Assembly (NCBI GenBank): GCA_008694505.1
Contig: VZDJ01004330.1
Location: 288,019-352,018, forward strand
DNA from: Cyanoderma ruficeps
Taxonomy: Eukaryota; Chordata; Aves; Passeriformes; Timaliidae
Direction of reading: 5' to 3'
DNA: 64,000 nucleotides
The position numbers were made by a program, and so were the translations under genes. This document shows positions 14,501 through 28,652 of the stretch, one piece after another. Position 1 is the stretch's first letter. Each line of letters opens with the position of its first letter. The notes under the pieces are model-generated. The model worked only from the letters and a program-made list of their open reading frames with translations, was not told the DNA's origin and ran no database searches.

Positions 14501-17500
14501 ATATTATTTGTAGCAATAATATGAGGTGGGTGAAACAGAATCCAGTCTCTTAACACTTGAGCACTGCTTTCCCTTGGGGAATATCAGTACACAAAGTGGG
14601 GGTTCCAGTAAAATGCTTGTAATCCCAGAAGCTGGTGCACCTATTAAACACTTAGCAGGGCTCCAGCAGAAAGACAATCCCAGAGAAAACAGTCTCAACT
14701 GAGACAAAAGAATCCCAGTCCTGGCTCTCGGGAGCAGAATGCTGCTTTAGCTCCATTTAACATCTTGTCTATCCAGAAATTCAAACAGGCAAGAAAATGT
14801 CATCACCCTCCAAAGAACAGAGCAGCAATTCCCTGACCCCACACAGCTCCAGAAACACAGGCTTGGGCAGGTGACCAGTTTGTCATGGGAAAACCAATTC
14901 CCTGGAGCCAGGTCTCCTGCCATATCTCTCCTGTTAAGGGGTGATGCTTTCCTTTGGTAGTCTTGAAATGCAAGGAAATTCCCATCCAAAGGGATGGGAA
15001 AGCCTTGATACAAGAAACCAATCTGAACTACTGCTTCAAACTTTTGTGGGGTATTCTTTTTTCCTTCTCCTATTTGGGGAAAGGAAAGGGAAGACAGAAG
15101 CAGGCACCAAGAAAACAGACGGTTCTAACTGGAACACCAGAAAAAGGAAGATAAAGAAGATTTCTACTAATAGAAAAGTCTACTGTACTGTAATCATCGC
15201 TTTACTAAAAGATCAGATCCTATCAGGACACTGGTTATATCCATTCATCTCCCAATGCAAGTTTATCTGAGGACTGTGAAAGATCTGGTCATGGACCCTA
15301 CCCCTAGCACAGCACAGAGTTTGAGAACAAACTTTAAAACTCCTAAGATTCTTCATTTAATCTTTCACCAGGTTGTAGAAAGGACCCAGTCTTGTCAGGA
15401 GGAGACAGAACAGCTGCAGCAGAGAGAGGAATGTTTGTGCTGTGTAGAGTAAGAGGTGTGCAAGTCACAAGGCAAGTTTCAGAGCAATGTAAAATAGAAA
15501 AGTGAGTCCCTTTCAGGACCAGTGCTGAGCTCTGCATGGAGGCAAAGAGGGAAGAAGGAGTGCTTAAAAAATTTTAGAGAGGAGAAGAAAAAATTCAAAA
15601 CACAATTTGCTCATTATGCTTTAGTGTGAACATGCCCATTTTCGTGCATCAGGGCAGCTGCTGACCCTGTGCATGCCAACAGATTCCTGGCCGCAGCACC
15701 ACAACAAATGAATACGGTCCTGTCCTATTCCTCTTCAGGTGCCCTCTTTGACAGCCAGATTTTTGCCACATGCACACCTCTGACATGCTGCTGGTCTTGT
15801 ACAAAGCCACACACCTCCTTTAAATTCACACCAGCTTTGAGCCCCAAAGGAAAGAGCAATTAGAGGGACACCATTGCTGTGCCACTGCCTGTGGAGGTAT
15901 TGTCCCCTTCACACCACTTCCAGAGGGTATCATGCTATAAAGCAAGAAAGGAAAACAAGAAGAATGCACAAGGCTCAGCCTCAAGGAAAACTTTCATGAG
16001 CCAAGCACCCAGGCAAGAGTCAGGTACCCATCCACAGACCTCCTTGGTTCATGACAACAGAAAGGTGATAGCTTGGGCTCATGAAAAATGGAAGCTGTAC
16101 ATTTGGGTTTTTTTCTGAAATGAATAGTTTTAGCTAGCACACATTTTTCTGTCCAGCTCTCAAATTGATTTTTTCCCCGCATTCTCGACACGGTGCCATT
16201 GTCGCTGCATTATGCACTGAAAATACTTACAAAGACATCAAAACTAACTCTGGGTAGGTCTTTGGCAAGCAGGGGAGGGAGGCCAAAATAAAGCAATTCT
16301 ATATGTAGAGAAGAAGCTGCTTCATTTCACTGTAATCAAAGAAACAGAACAACTGGAAGACCAGCTCTGTAGTCAAATAAGATGAATGGCAACCACAGCA
16401 AGGGCCATAAAAACACCAATAAAAAATAAGTTGCCATAAGGGAAATACCCAGCTCAACACTTCTCCAACAAGGTAAGTATAATAAACTCACTCCTAACAT
16501 GGACACCAGTTTATTTTTTCAGGTGCAACCTAAATACAGAACCAGGGAGAGATGCAGGAGAAGCAGCACGTAAATTCCATCTGCTATGTAAATAGCCTTG
16601 CTTGTTGATGGAATTAGTTGCATGATTTAGATCAACATAATCTGACCTTAAACAATGAAATTAACTCCAAGAGCCAATGCTGCTATTTCTCTGGGGGCTG
16701 CAGCAGTTTCTCTGCAAATCCCTTTCTCAGACCCTCAGAGGAGAGATTCCTCCCATGCTTGTCTTGGCACCTGTCAGAGACCATGTTTTAGTTTACTTTG
16801 CACCAATGCAAAGAGGTTCTAAATATTCTGGAATTAAAACAATCACAAAACATGAAAGTGCTTATAAGGCATTTCCACATTCTCCTCTGGCAAGTGAGTG
16901 GCTGATTTACAAGCCAGCTGTCAATACAGAACAATTGCTCACCTCATTTTACAGGGAAGCAAAAAAGTACTTAAAAAAAAAAATACTTGCAGTGCAGAAT
17001 ACTATGAAAAATTGCTTTTTTCCAACATGGCAATCAGCAGTGTGTGTTCATTGGTGACCTGTCACGGACAAATGCTTGTTTAGCTTTCAGATGAGCACCC
17101 AAGAGCTGGGACCTACTAAGCAAATAACCAGAGACCACCCCAAAGTTTCCCTCCCTGCAAACCAGTGACCAGCCCATCCCTACAGCTGAAGACCATCCTG
17201 TCCTCTGACCATCTGCCACTTGTGTCAACACAAAGCAGGATCGCACAGGCTCCATGCACCCTAAACCTCAAAGGGAAGAAAATCCTTGCAGTTAGTGTTT
17301 ATCTAGGCCAGCACAGCTCTCAAAGGGAGACTCTGGCTTGGAAGTGTGAAATGTTAACATCTGCAGAGGGTGGATGGCAAATGCTTCGCTCCATTTGGAT
17401 GTAACCCTCACTGAAATGGAAAGGGAATAATACAAAAAAAGGTGCCCCGTGCACCCAGGGACACCTCTGCAGTTTTCCTGAAAGAAGGAACCAAATGAAA

Positions 17501-17775
17501 GCAGAAGAACTGACCTTACATCTCCCAGTTTTATCTGCACAAGACTGATTATGATGCAACAGCAGATGGTATTGCTCTTTCCTTAAAGAAAACATGCATT
17601 CTTTAGGGAACTGTGTGCAACATTACTCCATCAAGAAGGGCAAATCAAGCCTTGTGGGAGACAGGGAGCTGACTTTTAAGTCAGTAGTTCCAAGTTTGAG
17701 GCATCTGTCACTTTTCCGTACAAGCAAATCTCAGAGCTGCCTCCTCCATTGGCTATGCTGCTATCCCTGGGTGAC

Positions 17776-17836
17776 CTGCAACACAGCCTGCAACACAGCC
17801 TGCAACACAGCCTGCAACACAGCCTGCAACACAGCC
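17776..17836. repeat. 12-bp minisatellite, five copies
   Basis: The unit CTGCAACACAGC is repeated five times without mismatch (17776-17835). On the plus strand this gives a Cys-Asn-Thr-Ala tetrapeptide frame, a by-product of the repeat and not a gene. The perfect copies suggest recent expansion, so copy number may vary between individuals. Confidence 0.95.
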
Positions 17837-20720
17837 ACCTCAGTGCCAGCCTGGGCAGTGCCCCGGGGCAGCCACAAATGCCCATAAAATGTCCTGATGC
17901 AGTGACACAGCAGCAGCAGGAGATGAATGACCAAGGTTTACCACACTGCTCACGGAAACAATCAGTTCCCAGTTACAGCTCCAGCCCCTTCCCCATCTGC
18001 ATCCACTGGAGGCACCTGTACAGGTCTTCCCTTCCAGCTGGGGACACCAGACCAGCCCTATTCTCATCCCTGACCAAGCACCAGCCTCACAGCTGCTTGT
18101 GTTGATGCCAAAGCTCCCCATTTTGGAGACCCCAATCTCCAGTAAAGTGTTCTGCTATTTCTTCCTGAACTGCTGTCTGCAGAGGGTTTTGGGAAAAGCC
18201 CAACTCAGCTCTACACCTCAATCATTTGTTCTTATTAAAACCCTTATATAAAACTCTGTAAGACAGTACCCCAATGCATTAAAACTAGAATTACCCAGTA
18301 AGGACAAGGCAACTGTATTTGGAAGGAGCAAGTATGACTTTAGCCTAGAATGTCATTACTACTAGGAAAATAACCAAACCAAGGACACTTCATTCTATAC
18401 CATTAAGCATTTCAAAGTATCTGGTGACACCACGGTACTAAGTAACAGACAACTCACTTTCCCATGTAATTTGTTTTATAGGCAGATGAAAACATTAGAA
18501 AGACAAAAGGGAGTTTTTATATTCTGATCATTTACATTTTATCTACATTAACAATCAAAAGCATCATAAGCAGTGAAGGGACTGTTGTCAGATACTATTT
18601 TGATGACATGTGTCCTTTTAAGTGTATCCAGTGTTCCTCATATCATTAGAAGCAGGGGGAAAATTACAGAATACTAATGGCCAAGCAAGCTCCAAGTATA
18701 ATAACTATTTCTTTTTTCCGTTCATGTTATCAGCCCATATTTTATCTCAATTTCTTCTTGAAGACCACTTGAAGAAACAAAATGGAAATTTGAATATACT
18801 GTCTGATAAATTTTTCTCCCATGCTCCACTACACCTGAAGAGCTACCAGAACCATGGGCAAAGCTACTTATTTCTATACATTCAGCTTCTTCCTTCCCAC
18901 CTTTTTTTTTTTTTCAGTGATGCTGATACCACATCTTTGCATGCTCATCAATGATGTTTCTTTACATCCCCTCTTGTCCATACTCAAATGCTGTCACCTG
19001 TTTACACCTGGATTGCAAACCCCAGAGAGAAGCAAGACCAGACACACCACCACCACTGTCCCAAATAGGGGCTGGGTAGAAACACTCTGTGTGTGTATTT
19101 ACAAGCCAATGCTACCTCATTGCAATTCATGTGGACAAGCTGTCTCTAATCCTAGATTTCAGCAAGAACTTGAATTATCATTTCCTTAGTCCTACGGTGA
19201 AGCTCCCTGATGATCCCTCCCTTTCAAAGGACAAAAGGAAAACCAACACTGAAAAGGTCACAAAGGATCAACAGCACAGCCCTTTGGTATTTTGCCTCCT
19301 CTTGTGCTTTTTACTGGATCTCTAACTCTTAAGGAGTGCATGCATGCACCAAACCCAGCTGGTTTTCGCCATTTTACTCCCACATGCTTCCCAGGGCAGC
19401 ACACAAGGAGCTGTACACCCTTTGCTCTATGAGCTGTATCTCTGCATGGAGAACAGAGACACAGAGAACACCACAGAAGAGCAGAGAAAGTCACAGTTTG
19501 TTAACTGTAATTAGAGAAAAAACAAATTTATGAAGCAAATAAACCTAGATGTGTGTTAGCTCTATACCATAAGGGCACAGAAGGTAATACCTTCTGAAGA
19601 GTTTCCATCTCTCCCTGATAATCCATGCTTAATTAGATCTTTATACCTTAATGCAGATTTCCTCTTCCTAATGTTCCTGCTGTCCTTCCACCCCTCACCC
19701 TTGCCACCTTATGTCAGCGGCTTTGTCCTCTGACAGAAGCCCACCACAACGGGCAAAGTGCCAACATAATTAATTTTTCAGTAAAAGCCAAGTTGTTGGT
19801 TTTTTTTCAGAAACATTTTACACTTCAGAAAACGTCAGAAATGTCAGAGTCCATAAGCAGAAACAAAATCAGAGCTCTGCTTCCCTATTAATACTGCATG
19901 ACCTCCTCAACCATCTCACTCCGGGAGAGGAAGACAGGGCACTGACAGGGAGTGGGAGGGGGCCAGGGAGCCAAGCAGTGTCAGTCACTGGCTGGTTAGA
20001 AAAGCAAACAGGAATTAAATATAAGAAGCACCAAACCAAATGCCTCTGCCTTGAGAGTGGGCTGAAAAGCTGCATGCTGCTCAGAAGAAGGGGCATGCAA
20101 AGCCCAGAGGACAGCAGAGTGGTAAGGCTTGATCTTCAGTGCTCAATCACCCTAAAATTCTTTCTTTGACACTTCTGCATGCAGAGGTGACAACCCAAAA
20201 TTATATCTGTCTGTAGAGAGGATGAAGAAAAGTGCTGTGTGGACTCTGCTTGTCCCTCAGAGGAATCCCTGAGCCTCCCCTCAGTGCTTCCCCAAGACAA
20301 GGCAGGGTGTCATCCTCAGAAAAAAACACATGGGAGTCCTGATTTCTTGTCCCCTTTCACCCCTGAGCTCAGCTGCTGCTGTTTTACTGCGACCTCAGCT
20401 CCAGTACGTGCACAAACACCCTTCCTGAAGCCTGCAAATACATCACAGTGAGTTATGTGCACTTTCAGACCTCTGCAAAAAACACAAAAGGAGATATATC
20501 TCTGCTTCCCCAGGAGAGCCTCGGCAGAAAGGCTGGGACACAATGGGCACTGCACCAAACCCATTTCCACGGGAGTTTTACAGCCCTAACGATCTAAGGG
20601 CTCAGGTCACCACCCGATTTCATCGTTTGTTGTGGCTGAGGGCCAGTAGTACCAAAATGTGTATAAACAGGGCAGATTGTCTCTTACCCAGAGCAACTCA
20701 ACATTTTGGTATTGCTGAAA

Positions 20721-20916
20721 AATCACAGAACTACAGAACCATGAATTTAGGCTGGAAGAGCCCTCTTAAGATCAAGTCCAACTGCTGAGCCAGCAATGAC
20801 AGGTTCACCACTAAACCGTGTTCCCAAGCACCACACCTACATGATTCTTAAATCCCCCAGGGGATAGTGATTCAAACACTCCCCTGGACCACCTGTTCCA
20901 AATGAAACTTTGCTCC
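20721..20916 (-). mobile_element. CR1 LINE fragment, 3' end
   Basis: The plus strand begins AATCACAGAA...ACAGAACCAT followed by a diverged TTAGGCTGGAAGAGCC block and the CR1 phrase around CCAGCAATGACAGG, CACCACTAAACC and ACCTGTTCC. This is the antisense of a CR1 3' end, about 200 bp long and old. Boundaries are approximate. Confidence 0.8.
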
Positions 20917-23900
20917 AGACCCCTCCAGCTGGGGGTCCTTACACTTTTTATTGTCCCATGAACCACAAACATCAAGGTTACTGACAGAATTCAGCAGTGC
21001 TTTCTCCACAAAAGGGTGACATGGGGCTCCACTTGGGCTACTGCAGCATCTTCTCTGCAGGTCCCGTTACAGATAAAATCACATTTTTTCTTTCTTTCCT
21101 TCCTCCATTTCTCCTCTCCTGTGAGCACACTAAGGAATTCTAAACATTTTCTGGCACATTCATAGTGTTTAGAGTCAAGTCCTTGAACATTTCTCAGCCC
21201 ATGAACTAAGTTTCCTTGCTGGGTCAGGCCTCAAAGGGTTTAAAAAATGACATTGAATGTAAAATATCCACACAGGCCTTAATATGCTTATACTGACTCC
21301 TGCAGCATCATGAACACAAATGAAAAAAAGAGGCAGAGCCATTTATGAGACAGGAACAAAACTTTCCTGTTACAAATGCGTCAGTAAATAAGTAATAAAC
21401 TCAAACTTATGAAAAATTTGCTTATGATCAAGGTTTGTTTTGTTCTTCTATTACACAGACTGATTACAGGATGGATAAAACAACAACACAGGCACATGAG
21501 TTCTACATGACCACAGCAGGTACAGCTCACACAGATCCAGCTGAGAGGAAGTGGCACATTCCTAACATCATACATCCAGGGGATAAAAAGCCCTCTCACA
21601 TTCCACAAGCAAACTCACTTTAACTACAGCATTGAGTCCCTTCCAAATCTTTGAATGAATGATCACACTTCAGAACAGCACAAGAACTTTCTGCAAGAGA
21701 CATTTAGATGAAATATCATAACTGATTACAGGAAGAGCTGGTAGCCCTGTTTATTACAGTTGCCTAATGCTTCTGATCTTTAGACCCTTTTCCTACTTAC
21801 CTATAATTTTGCCAAGCTCTAGCCATCTGGACTGCAACTCCATGTGCCTTTTGTCTGCCTCAGGCAAATTTTAATTTCAGCCAAAATGGTTCAACTGCTT
21901 CTAGGAACAAGGCAGAGAAGAAAGTTTTATCTTTCCTTTTTTTTGCCTACAGTAAGAAATCCTGCTGACCTTTTCTTTAATTAGCTAAAGCACTTACCAG
22001 ACTTTGAAACAGAACTCAGCTTCTAACAGGATTTTGTTCAAGTCTGTCTAAACATGAACTTTTTGGTCACAATTTGGGGGTGTGGTTGAGTTCAGTACAC
22101 TTCTGCTCTATCTGCAGGAACAGACCCAGATCCAAATCATCTTTGTCTTGAGAGGTGGGAGATAGAATAAAAGTTGATTTTTTAACATATTTACAATCTT
22201 GAAAGCTCCCTCTTTTTAAAAGAGAGCCCAGAGTCTGGTGCATTAATGCTTCTTTTTATTAACTTGAAGACCAAGTGGAAATAGTCAAAGCTGGACACTG
22301 CCCCTCCAGCTCTTTGCCTTGCCAGTTTCAGAGGACAAAAGGTGTGTGGTGTAAAAGCCAGCTTTAACCAAAGAAGCTGAACCCAAGCCCCAGACTTGAA
22401 TATCTATTGTTACACTGCAGTGAACACAAACTTAAAAGGTCCTCATTAGGGTCCTTCTGAATTCTGATTTCTGTGAAAGAAACCTGCTTCTGCTCAGTGT
22501 TGAGCGTTACGAAGCAGCGTGAAAATAAGGCACTCACAGTAATTGAAAATTTTGAATTCTATCTCTAGGTGTCATTTAAAAGTATTCAAAAATAGACATC
22601 AAGCAACAACGAGAAAGAAAACAACTCATTAAGGGACTTTCATTCAGTGTCTTTACACAAGGGAAGACGCTTGTGGGAAAACACATGATGCTATAATTAA
22701 AGGCTGTATTCCAATGCACAAGAAACCAAATTGAGGTTTCAGAGATTGCCTTAATTGTTCACAACCTTTCTAAACTTTTCACCCTCAATAATGTTGTTCT
22801 GATGTTGTTTCCTGCACACAATTTTGTGATCTACCTGTTGGTGTGAGACGAATCCAGGAGGATCAACATGCATCTGGAGAGGTTACTTTCTTCCAGCTCT
22901 GTATCTTCAAGATACACGTCAGGACCAAATATTTACTTACTAGTGAGTAATTATTTTTCATGCTTATGTCACAGTGAAGCATCACAACCTAGACAAAGAA
23001 ATGGGTTTCAACCTCTCTCCAGTTCAAACACTGCCTCCTCATGTGATGGGATGCATTTGCTTTTATTTAACGGAAGTAATGCAGTGCACTTTATAGAGCA
23101 TCTTCAAGGTAAAAATCTATGCAACCTAGTAAAAAATAGCATTATACTATCCATTAGTTCAAGAAGCAGATTCTGAATCACATCCCTTAGAAAATGAACC
23201 ACCTCTTCAAATGTCAAATTGTTTACTCCTCACTGGTAGCAAAATGCGATGTACAAGGTTACTAATATAATTTCCAGGCCATTATCTAAACAAACACCCT
23301 ATGAACAAAGCAAGAAAGAGGGAAAAGTAGCATATAACCTCCAGCTTTAAAGCTGCTGCAAATTCCAACATACAAGTGCCATCCCTCAACAAACACAGAG
23401 GAGCTGCTCAGTATGGAAATATACATCAAGTCTTTCTTCAGAAATCATAAAGCTCATTCCCAAGGACAATGAAGGCTCCATCAGTGCAGTGCTGCTATTC
23501 AATGCCAATCTTTCCCCCTTTTCAAGGCTACCCCTCTAAACACAGGCACTCCATTTATTCAGGAGCAGGAGTGTGACCTCCTGGTCCCTGCAGTGTGTGG
23601 TTTTCCCACTGTGCCAGCTGACAGGAGCACTTCAGCCCCATTCTGGGTCCCAGATCCAGGGGAGCTGCCAGAGGAACCCATCACAGCTGAGCAGATGTGA
23701 ACCTACAGCAAGCCAGGAGGTGCTGGGCTGTTCCTACAGGCACCTGCAGAGTCTGCCAGTGTTCAGACCATCCCCCAGCAGCACACCAGAGGCTAGGCAT
23801 CCTCCTCCTGCTGTCCCTAATTTCCACAGAGGGTAAAGTCCAGCACACACAGCTCACCAAGCAGCCACGCCATCCTTCTGCTGGACCACAGGCAGGAGTA

Positions 23901-25669
23901 ACCATATTTCTCCCTAATCTCCCCCAAAACCAGCTCTCTGCTTGAGCTGGGACAGCCATGGGTCAGTCTTACATGTGCTGCACCTGTGTGTCCATGGCAG
24001 TGCTTTGGCAGGGCCCAGCCTGATGGTCAAACACCATTCTCCCTCCAAGCAGCACACACAGCCCTTCTGCAGAGACAGAGAAGGTCACCAGCCATCCCCC
24101 TGCCCTCCACAAGAAACTGAGCAGAAGACACCCTCCACTGCTGGGCTCCTGTATTTCCTCAGCCAAAAAAAAAGTCCAAGTTTTCAATGTGTCTTACTGA
24201 CATATTAACAGCAGTGGCCAGCTCCTCACGGCTGAAGTGTTTGCTGGAAGCAGAAATGCTGTGCAAGAGATTCAGCACTCTTCTTGTCATTTTTCTCTTT
24301 AGACAACATTTTGTTTTATTTTTATTTTTTATGTATTATCTGCACAAGAGGAGGCTTAGCTGCACCCAGCAGCTGTTCACCACAGCCCCAATAAGGAGGG
24401 AGCAATGCCTCACGTCACATGTGAAAATCCTTCCCAGGCCACCTCAGAGGCCTCCATCCAGCCCTCACTAAGTACATAACCATTCCCACAGGTCTCATAA
24501 GAAGGTGGATCACGGCTGTGCAGCTGGACATTGGAGACCAAGCACTCCCCTGAAAAACTGCAGCATAAATAACAACCTTAAAAGCCTTGTCCAGAGGGAA
24601 GCTGTGCACCTAAATCAAGCAGCACAGATTTCCCCAGTCAAAATGACCCTGTCATGATCTGGGCTGGCATTCTCAGCTGAAGGACCAGGGATGCTATTTT
24701 CTTCCATTTAAAGAACTATTTTGAATTTATGAGCCAATATTTAAGAACAGTTGATAGCCCACTTACATGGCAGACTCAAGCAGATTGAAATAATTTGATA
24801 ATTAAAAGGCAGTAGAAGCATGTGTATCATTTCAATATATTTCCTATAATTCAGTAGCAATTTGATTTTATTTTTTTAATGAGATAGATTAGAGACTATG
24901 CATTGATCTGATTAGCCTTCACATTCTTTCTTCCTTTTAATGTAAACCAATCTCCTTACACGGATTACTAAGCCTATTTAATTTCCTTTCCCTAGAAAAA
25001 GTATCATTTTTCACTGTGATCATAATAGGAATTTGACCAATACAAATACACTGCATTACTGCAGTTCCTCATCCATTTCCTTCAAAAGGACTGAATTCCA
25101 AAGTTGTGAGCTGTAATCCTAGAGGCAATCTTACTGTTCTCTACTGCTTTTAAAATTGCTTCTTTATGGCACTCAGCCATAGACTTTTTGACTTGAAGAT
25201 GACAAATTTGAGAAGAGCTAATCAGCAAAAGAATTAATTTACAATTGATCTACACTATTCTTTGTTTTGCCTTGTCTCAGAGAGTTAGTTTTATTTAATC
25301 TTCACTTGCTAACCAACAGGTCTGTGATTTTTTTTTCTCCCAAGCACACATTCAGATGATTTTTTTTCCAATTAACTTTTGGGGATTTTTTTAATAGCAG
25401 CAGATCAAACATGCAGAGCTTCCTACATTTAATCTGTCATAGAAGACGTATTAATTCCTAAATGCAATACTTCATGGACATGGCTTCACTTTCACACATT
25501 ACAATTTTCACTCGTCTCCTGCGCATCCCTGGCACAACCCTACACAACCCCAGGTGTCCTCCTCTGACCAACCAGTGTGACACAGGACACAACTCAGCAC
25601 CCACCAAAAACACCTAAATAAGCCCAGCCATTGAATCTGTGACTGCTGTGGTGTGCACAATCTAACACC

Positions 25670-25809
25670 CTCTCTGGAAGTGTTCAAAAAACCACGTGGA
25701 TGTGGCACTTGGGGACAAGGTTTAGTGGAGGGCTTGGCAGTGCAGGGTTAAGGTTGGATTCAATGAACTTGACGGTCTTTTCCAACCTAAATGATTCCAT
25801 GATTCCTAT
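25670..25809 (+). mobile_element. CR1 LINE fragment, 3' end
   Basis: Sense-strand CR1 3' end: CTCTGGAAGTGTTCAA, GGATGTGGCACTTGGGGA, GGTTGGATTCAATGA, then TTTTCCAACCTAAATG and the terminal ATTCCATGATTCC repeat. It is about 140 bp long, and the characteristic 3' octamer-type repeat marks its right end. It lies in the opposite orientation to the other two CR1 fragments of this intron. Confidence 0.85.
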
Positions 25810-28587
25810 AACACCTGCATTCTGAGGGCTGCAAGTAGACACAGCACCAGGTACTCCATCCCAGTGTACCTGGATGGAAGAGGTTTGTTCAGGTAGTCCT
25901 AACCAGTCCAGTCCAGCCTGCATCCCCTTCACAGCTGCAGGATAAAAACCTAAACTCAAACATTCAGACACTGCTGCCACAGAAACAAACACAGAAGATT
26001 CCACATCCCTCAGCATCTCTCCACCATCCATGCCAGATGCATCTGCTTTACTTTCTAGTGAGCAGCAATACCACAAATCTGTCACAAGCACTTCTTTGAT
26101 ACCAAAAGCAATGTGGAGCACTGCCTTTTCTGGGCTGAGGGAATAAAGCCAGCCTCAAACAACTCAATTTCACATGAGTAGCGAAAAGTTTGACCAAGGC
26201 ACTGCTATGATTTTTTTGAACATGTTAAGAATAAAGCCCCATACTTGAAAACTGGATTGTCTATGCCTCCAGAGTGTCCAAAAGTTACACTGGTTCCATG
26301 CACCAGGTAATCCAAGAGGCACTGCCAGCCATACACACTCATGAGGAAAGCTGTCATCTGTCCTCACTGTCTGAGTGGTGTTTTTCACAGATTAATATAC
26401 TTTCACACTAGAATGAAAGATTATAAATTGCTAAAATTGATTTTACATCAGTGGTGAAGTCAGAGTGAGTAACACACCTGAGGTGACCCAGTGTGCGCAG
26501 GGGAACATGAAACCACAGTGTATTGACAGTTTAATTGGTTCAGCAAGAGTTCATTTCCCTCAGATGAAATGCACCATTGGCCATTTTATCGCTATATCTT
26601 ATTGCTGCTTTAAAAGTGAAGCAGATGACAATCTAGCAAAATATTTTTGTTACAGAGACAGCCCATGTCTTTATTGCTGGGTGCTGGCTTCCTTCCCCCT
26701 TTCCTCCCCAGCAAATGCAAACTAGCTCCTGTTTGCATTTTAAGCACTTTGCAGGATGAGCATGCCTCTATATATCCTTTCAGGAAAAGTGATGGAAGAT
26801 GCTGCTGTGCCCATTTCTGTACTGGAACTACAAAGGATAAAACACAAATCTTCAACAGCACCAAGCAGTTCTATAAATACCACATTTGAGGGTAACATGA
26901 CATTTATATCACCTTACTGCAAGCTAAAGAGATGTCATTTGACTGCTTTATAGCATTAGGAGGCATTTAAAGAATGTTAGTACTTGAACTATCAAAAGAT
27001 GATAACTTGGAGCTCAAAGGGTAATTACAGAAAACAGCCCACTTGTGGAAGCAGGAGACGTGAAGGAACAGGGAGCTCTCCTTCCTGGTTGTCTCACAGC
27101 TCACACTCGCTCGGAATGCAGGCAGAGCATTGTGTTCTGCCAACGTGGTTCAGAGCAGATGGGACAGAGGCAGCAGCACCACGCAGACATGGAGAAGCTG
27201 CAGGAAATGCCACAGGTACCCCAGCAAGGCTGTGATCCTCCTGCAGACCCCCAGCCCAGACACCTCCCCATCCAAAAGGTCTACATTCCCTATGAAGCTG
27301 CAGCATTAATTCCAGGGAGCAGCCCCAGGGTGCACACAGTCAGTTCCTCTCTCATCCCTCAGAACAAGCAGGAAAGCACCATCCCCTTCCACAGCAGAAA
27401 AGCAGCATCAGAGCTGGCAGGGGACAGCACCCTGGCAGCAGAAGGTACAAGCACCCAGGAGTTCCTCCACACACTTTGAACTGGGGGCCCCTAAGCCCAG
27501 ACACCAAGTGCAGTGCTTAAAAACTGCTGAAGCAGCATGCAGGCAAGTTACAAAAAGCCCCTTATTCACCTCCAAGCCTCATTTCACTGATGAGGGGAAG
27601 GACATCAGCAGTGTTTAATTGCAGGGCAGAAACAGGCAGGATGCAGGGAGGGATCTCAACCACACACAGCTCCCCACTGCTGTATCCCTCAACCCATGAA
27701 GGCCCCAAAAGCAAGGATTGGGGCACCAGGTATATCTCCTACTACACATTTTACTCCTCTGTGGACCTGCCAGAGGGTTGCTGCTAACTCAGCAAAGGGC
27801 ATAACACAGAATCTTCCTGCAGCAGTCAACAGATGCATGGAAATGCAGGTGGGAGCATGAGAGGCCATCGGTGTGGGGATGTACTGCAGAGCTCAAGGGG
27901 GGATGCAGGGAAACAGCAGCAAAAGCCAACGAGGTACCTCCTGCAAGGAGACACCCCAGAGACACCTGCCAAGCTCTCCAACTATGAGCAAGGCAGTCGA
28001 AGATGCACCAGGATTTTGGGAAATCGTGAGAAATGGGACCACTCTGGTACTGGCTAAGGCAGGAGACAGGGACCCCAGGCAGGAGGGGAGCCCCACAACT
28101 CAGGCTCAGCATTGTGAGAGGCTCCTCTGAGGGAAGACCCGTCCAGAACCCACAGAGCCCAGTGAGCTGCATGCCAGTGCTGTGCTAGCACTGAAACTTC
28201 ACGCAATGAGAGGAAGAAACAAAAGCAAAACCAAACATCTTTCAAAATACCTCTTCCCAGTAGCATGCACTGTCATGCAATTCTTCCAAAGCCATGGTTT
28301 ATGTGGCTCAGGAGGGCAGTTTCATGCCCTAACTCCTGCATGATGGATTTTACGATTTGTTAAAGAAATTCATCAATCCTCAGCAGTCATTTTTAATGCC
28401 CAGAGCCTCCACAAACTCCCGCATTTTGCTGATCCCCCCAATTTCAAATAATTTGAAAATGCTGCTACTATTACAGCTCTGCTCCTAAAGCTAAGCATTA
28501 TGGCACACTCCAGACTTCCAGCTTTGCGTGCTGGTGTAATAAACAGATTAACTGTGATTTATGAACAATAAGTTCTGGTTATTTGAA

Positions 28588-28652
28588 AGGAAACATTACC
28601 TCCCTAGACCAATTCTGACNAGGAAACATTACCTCCCAAGACCAATTCTGAC
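28588..28652. repeat. 32-bp direct duplication flanking an N
   Basis: A 32-base segment at 28588-28619 is repeated at 28621-28652 with one mismatch, the two copies separated only by the single N at 28620. This looks like unmerged contig ends across a nominal one-base gap, not a biological tandem repeat. Confidence 0.85.

Noticed and set aside
17594..17887. Plus-strand frame with a Cys-Asn-Thr-Ala repeat
   Set aside because: The repeat peptide is a by-product of the 12-bp minisatellite.
24780..25130. AT-rich block with many TAAT/ATTA cores as a conserved enhancer
   Set aside because: Such cores are expected by chance in AT-rich intron DNA; conservation cannot be judged from one sequence.
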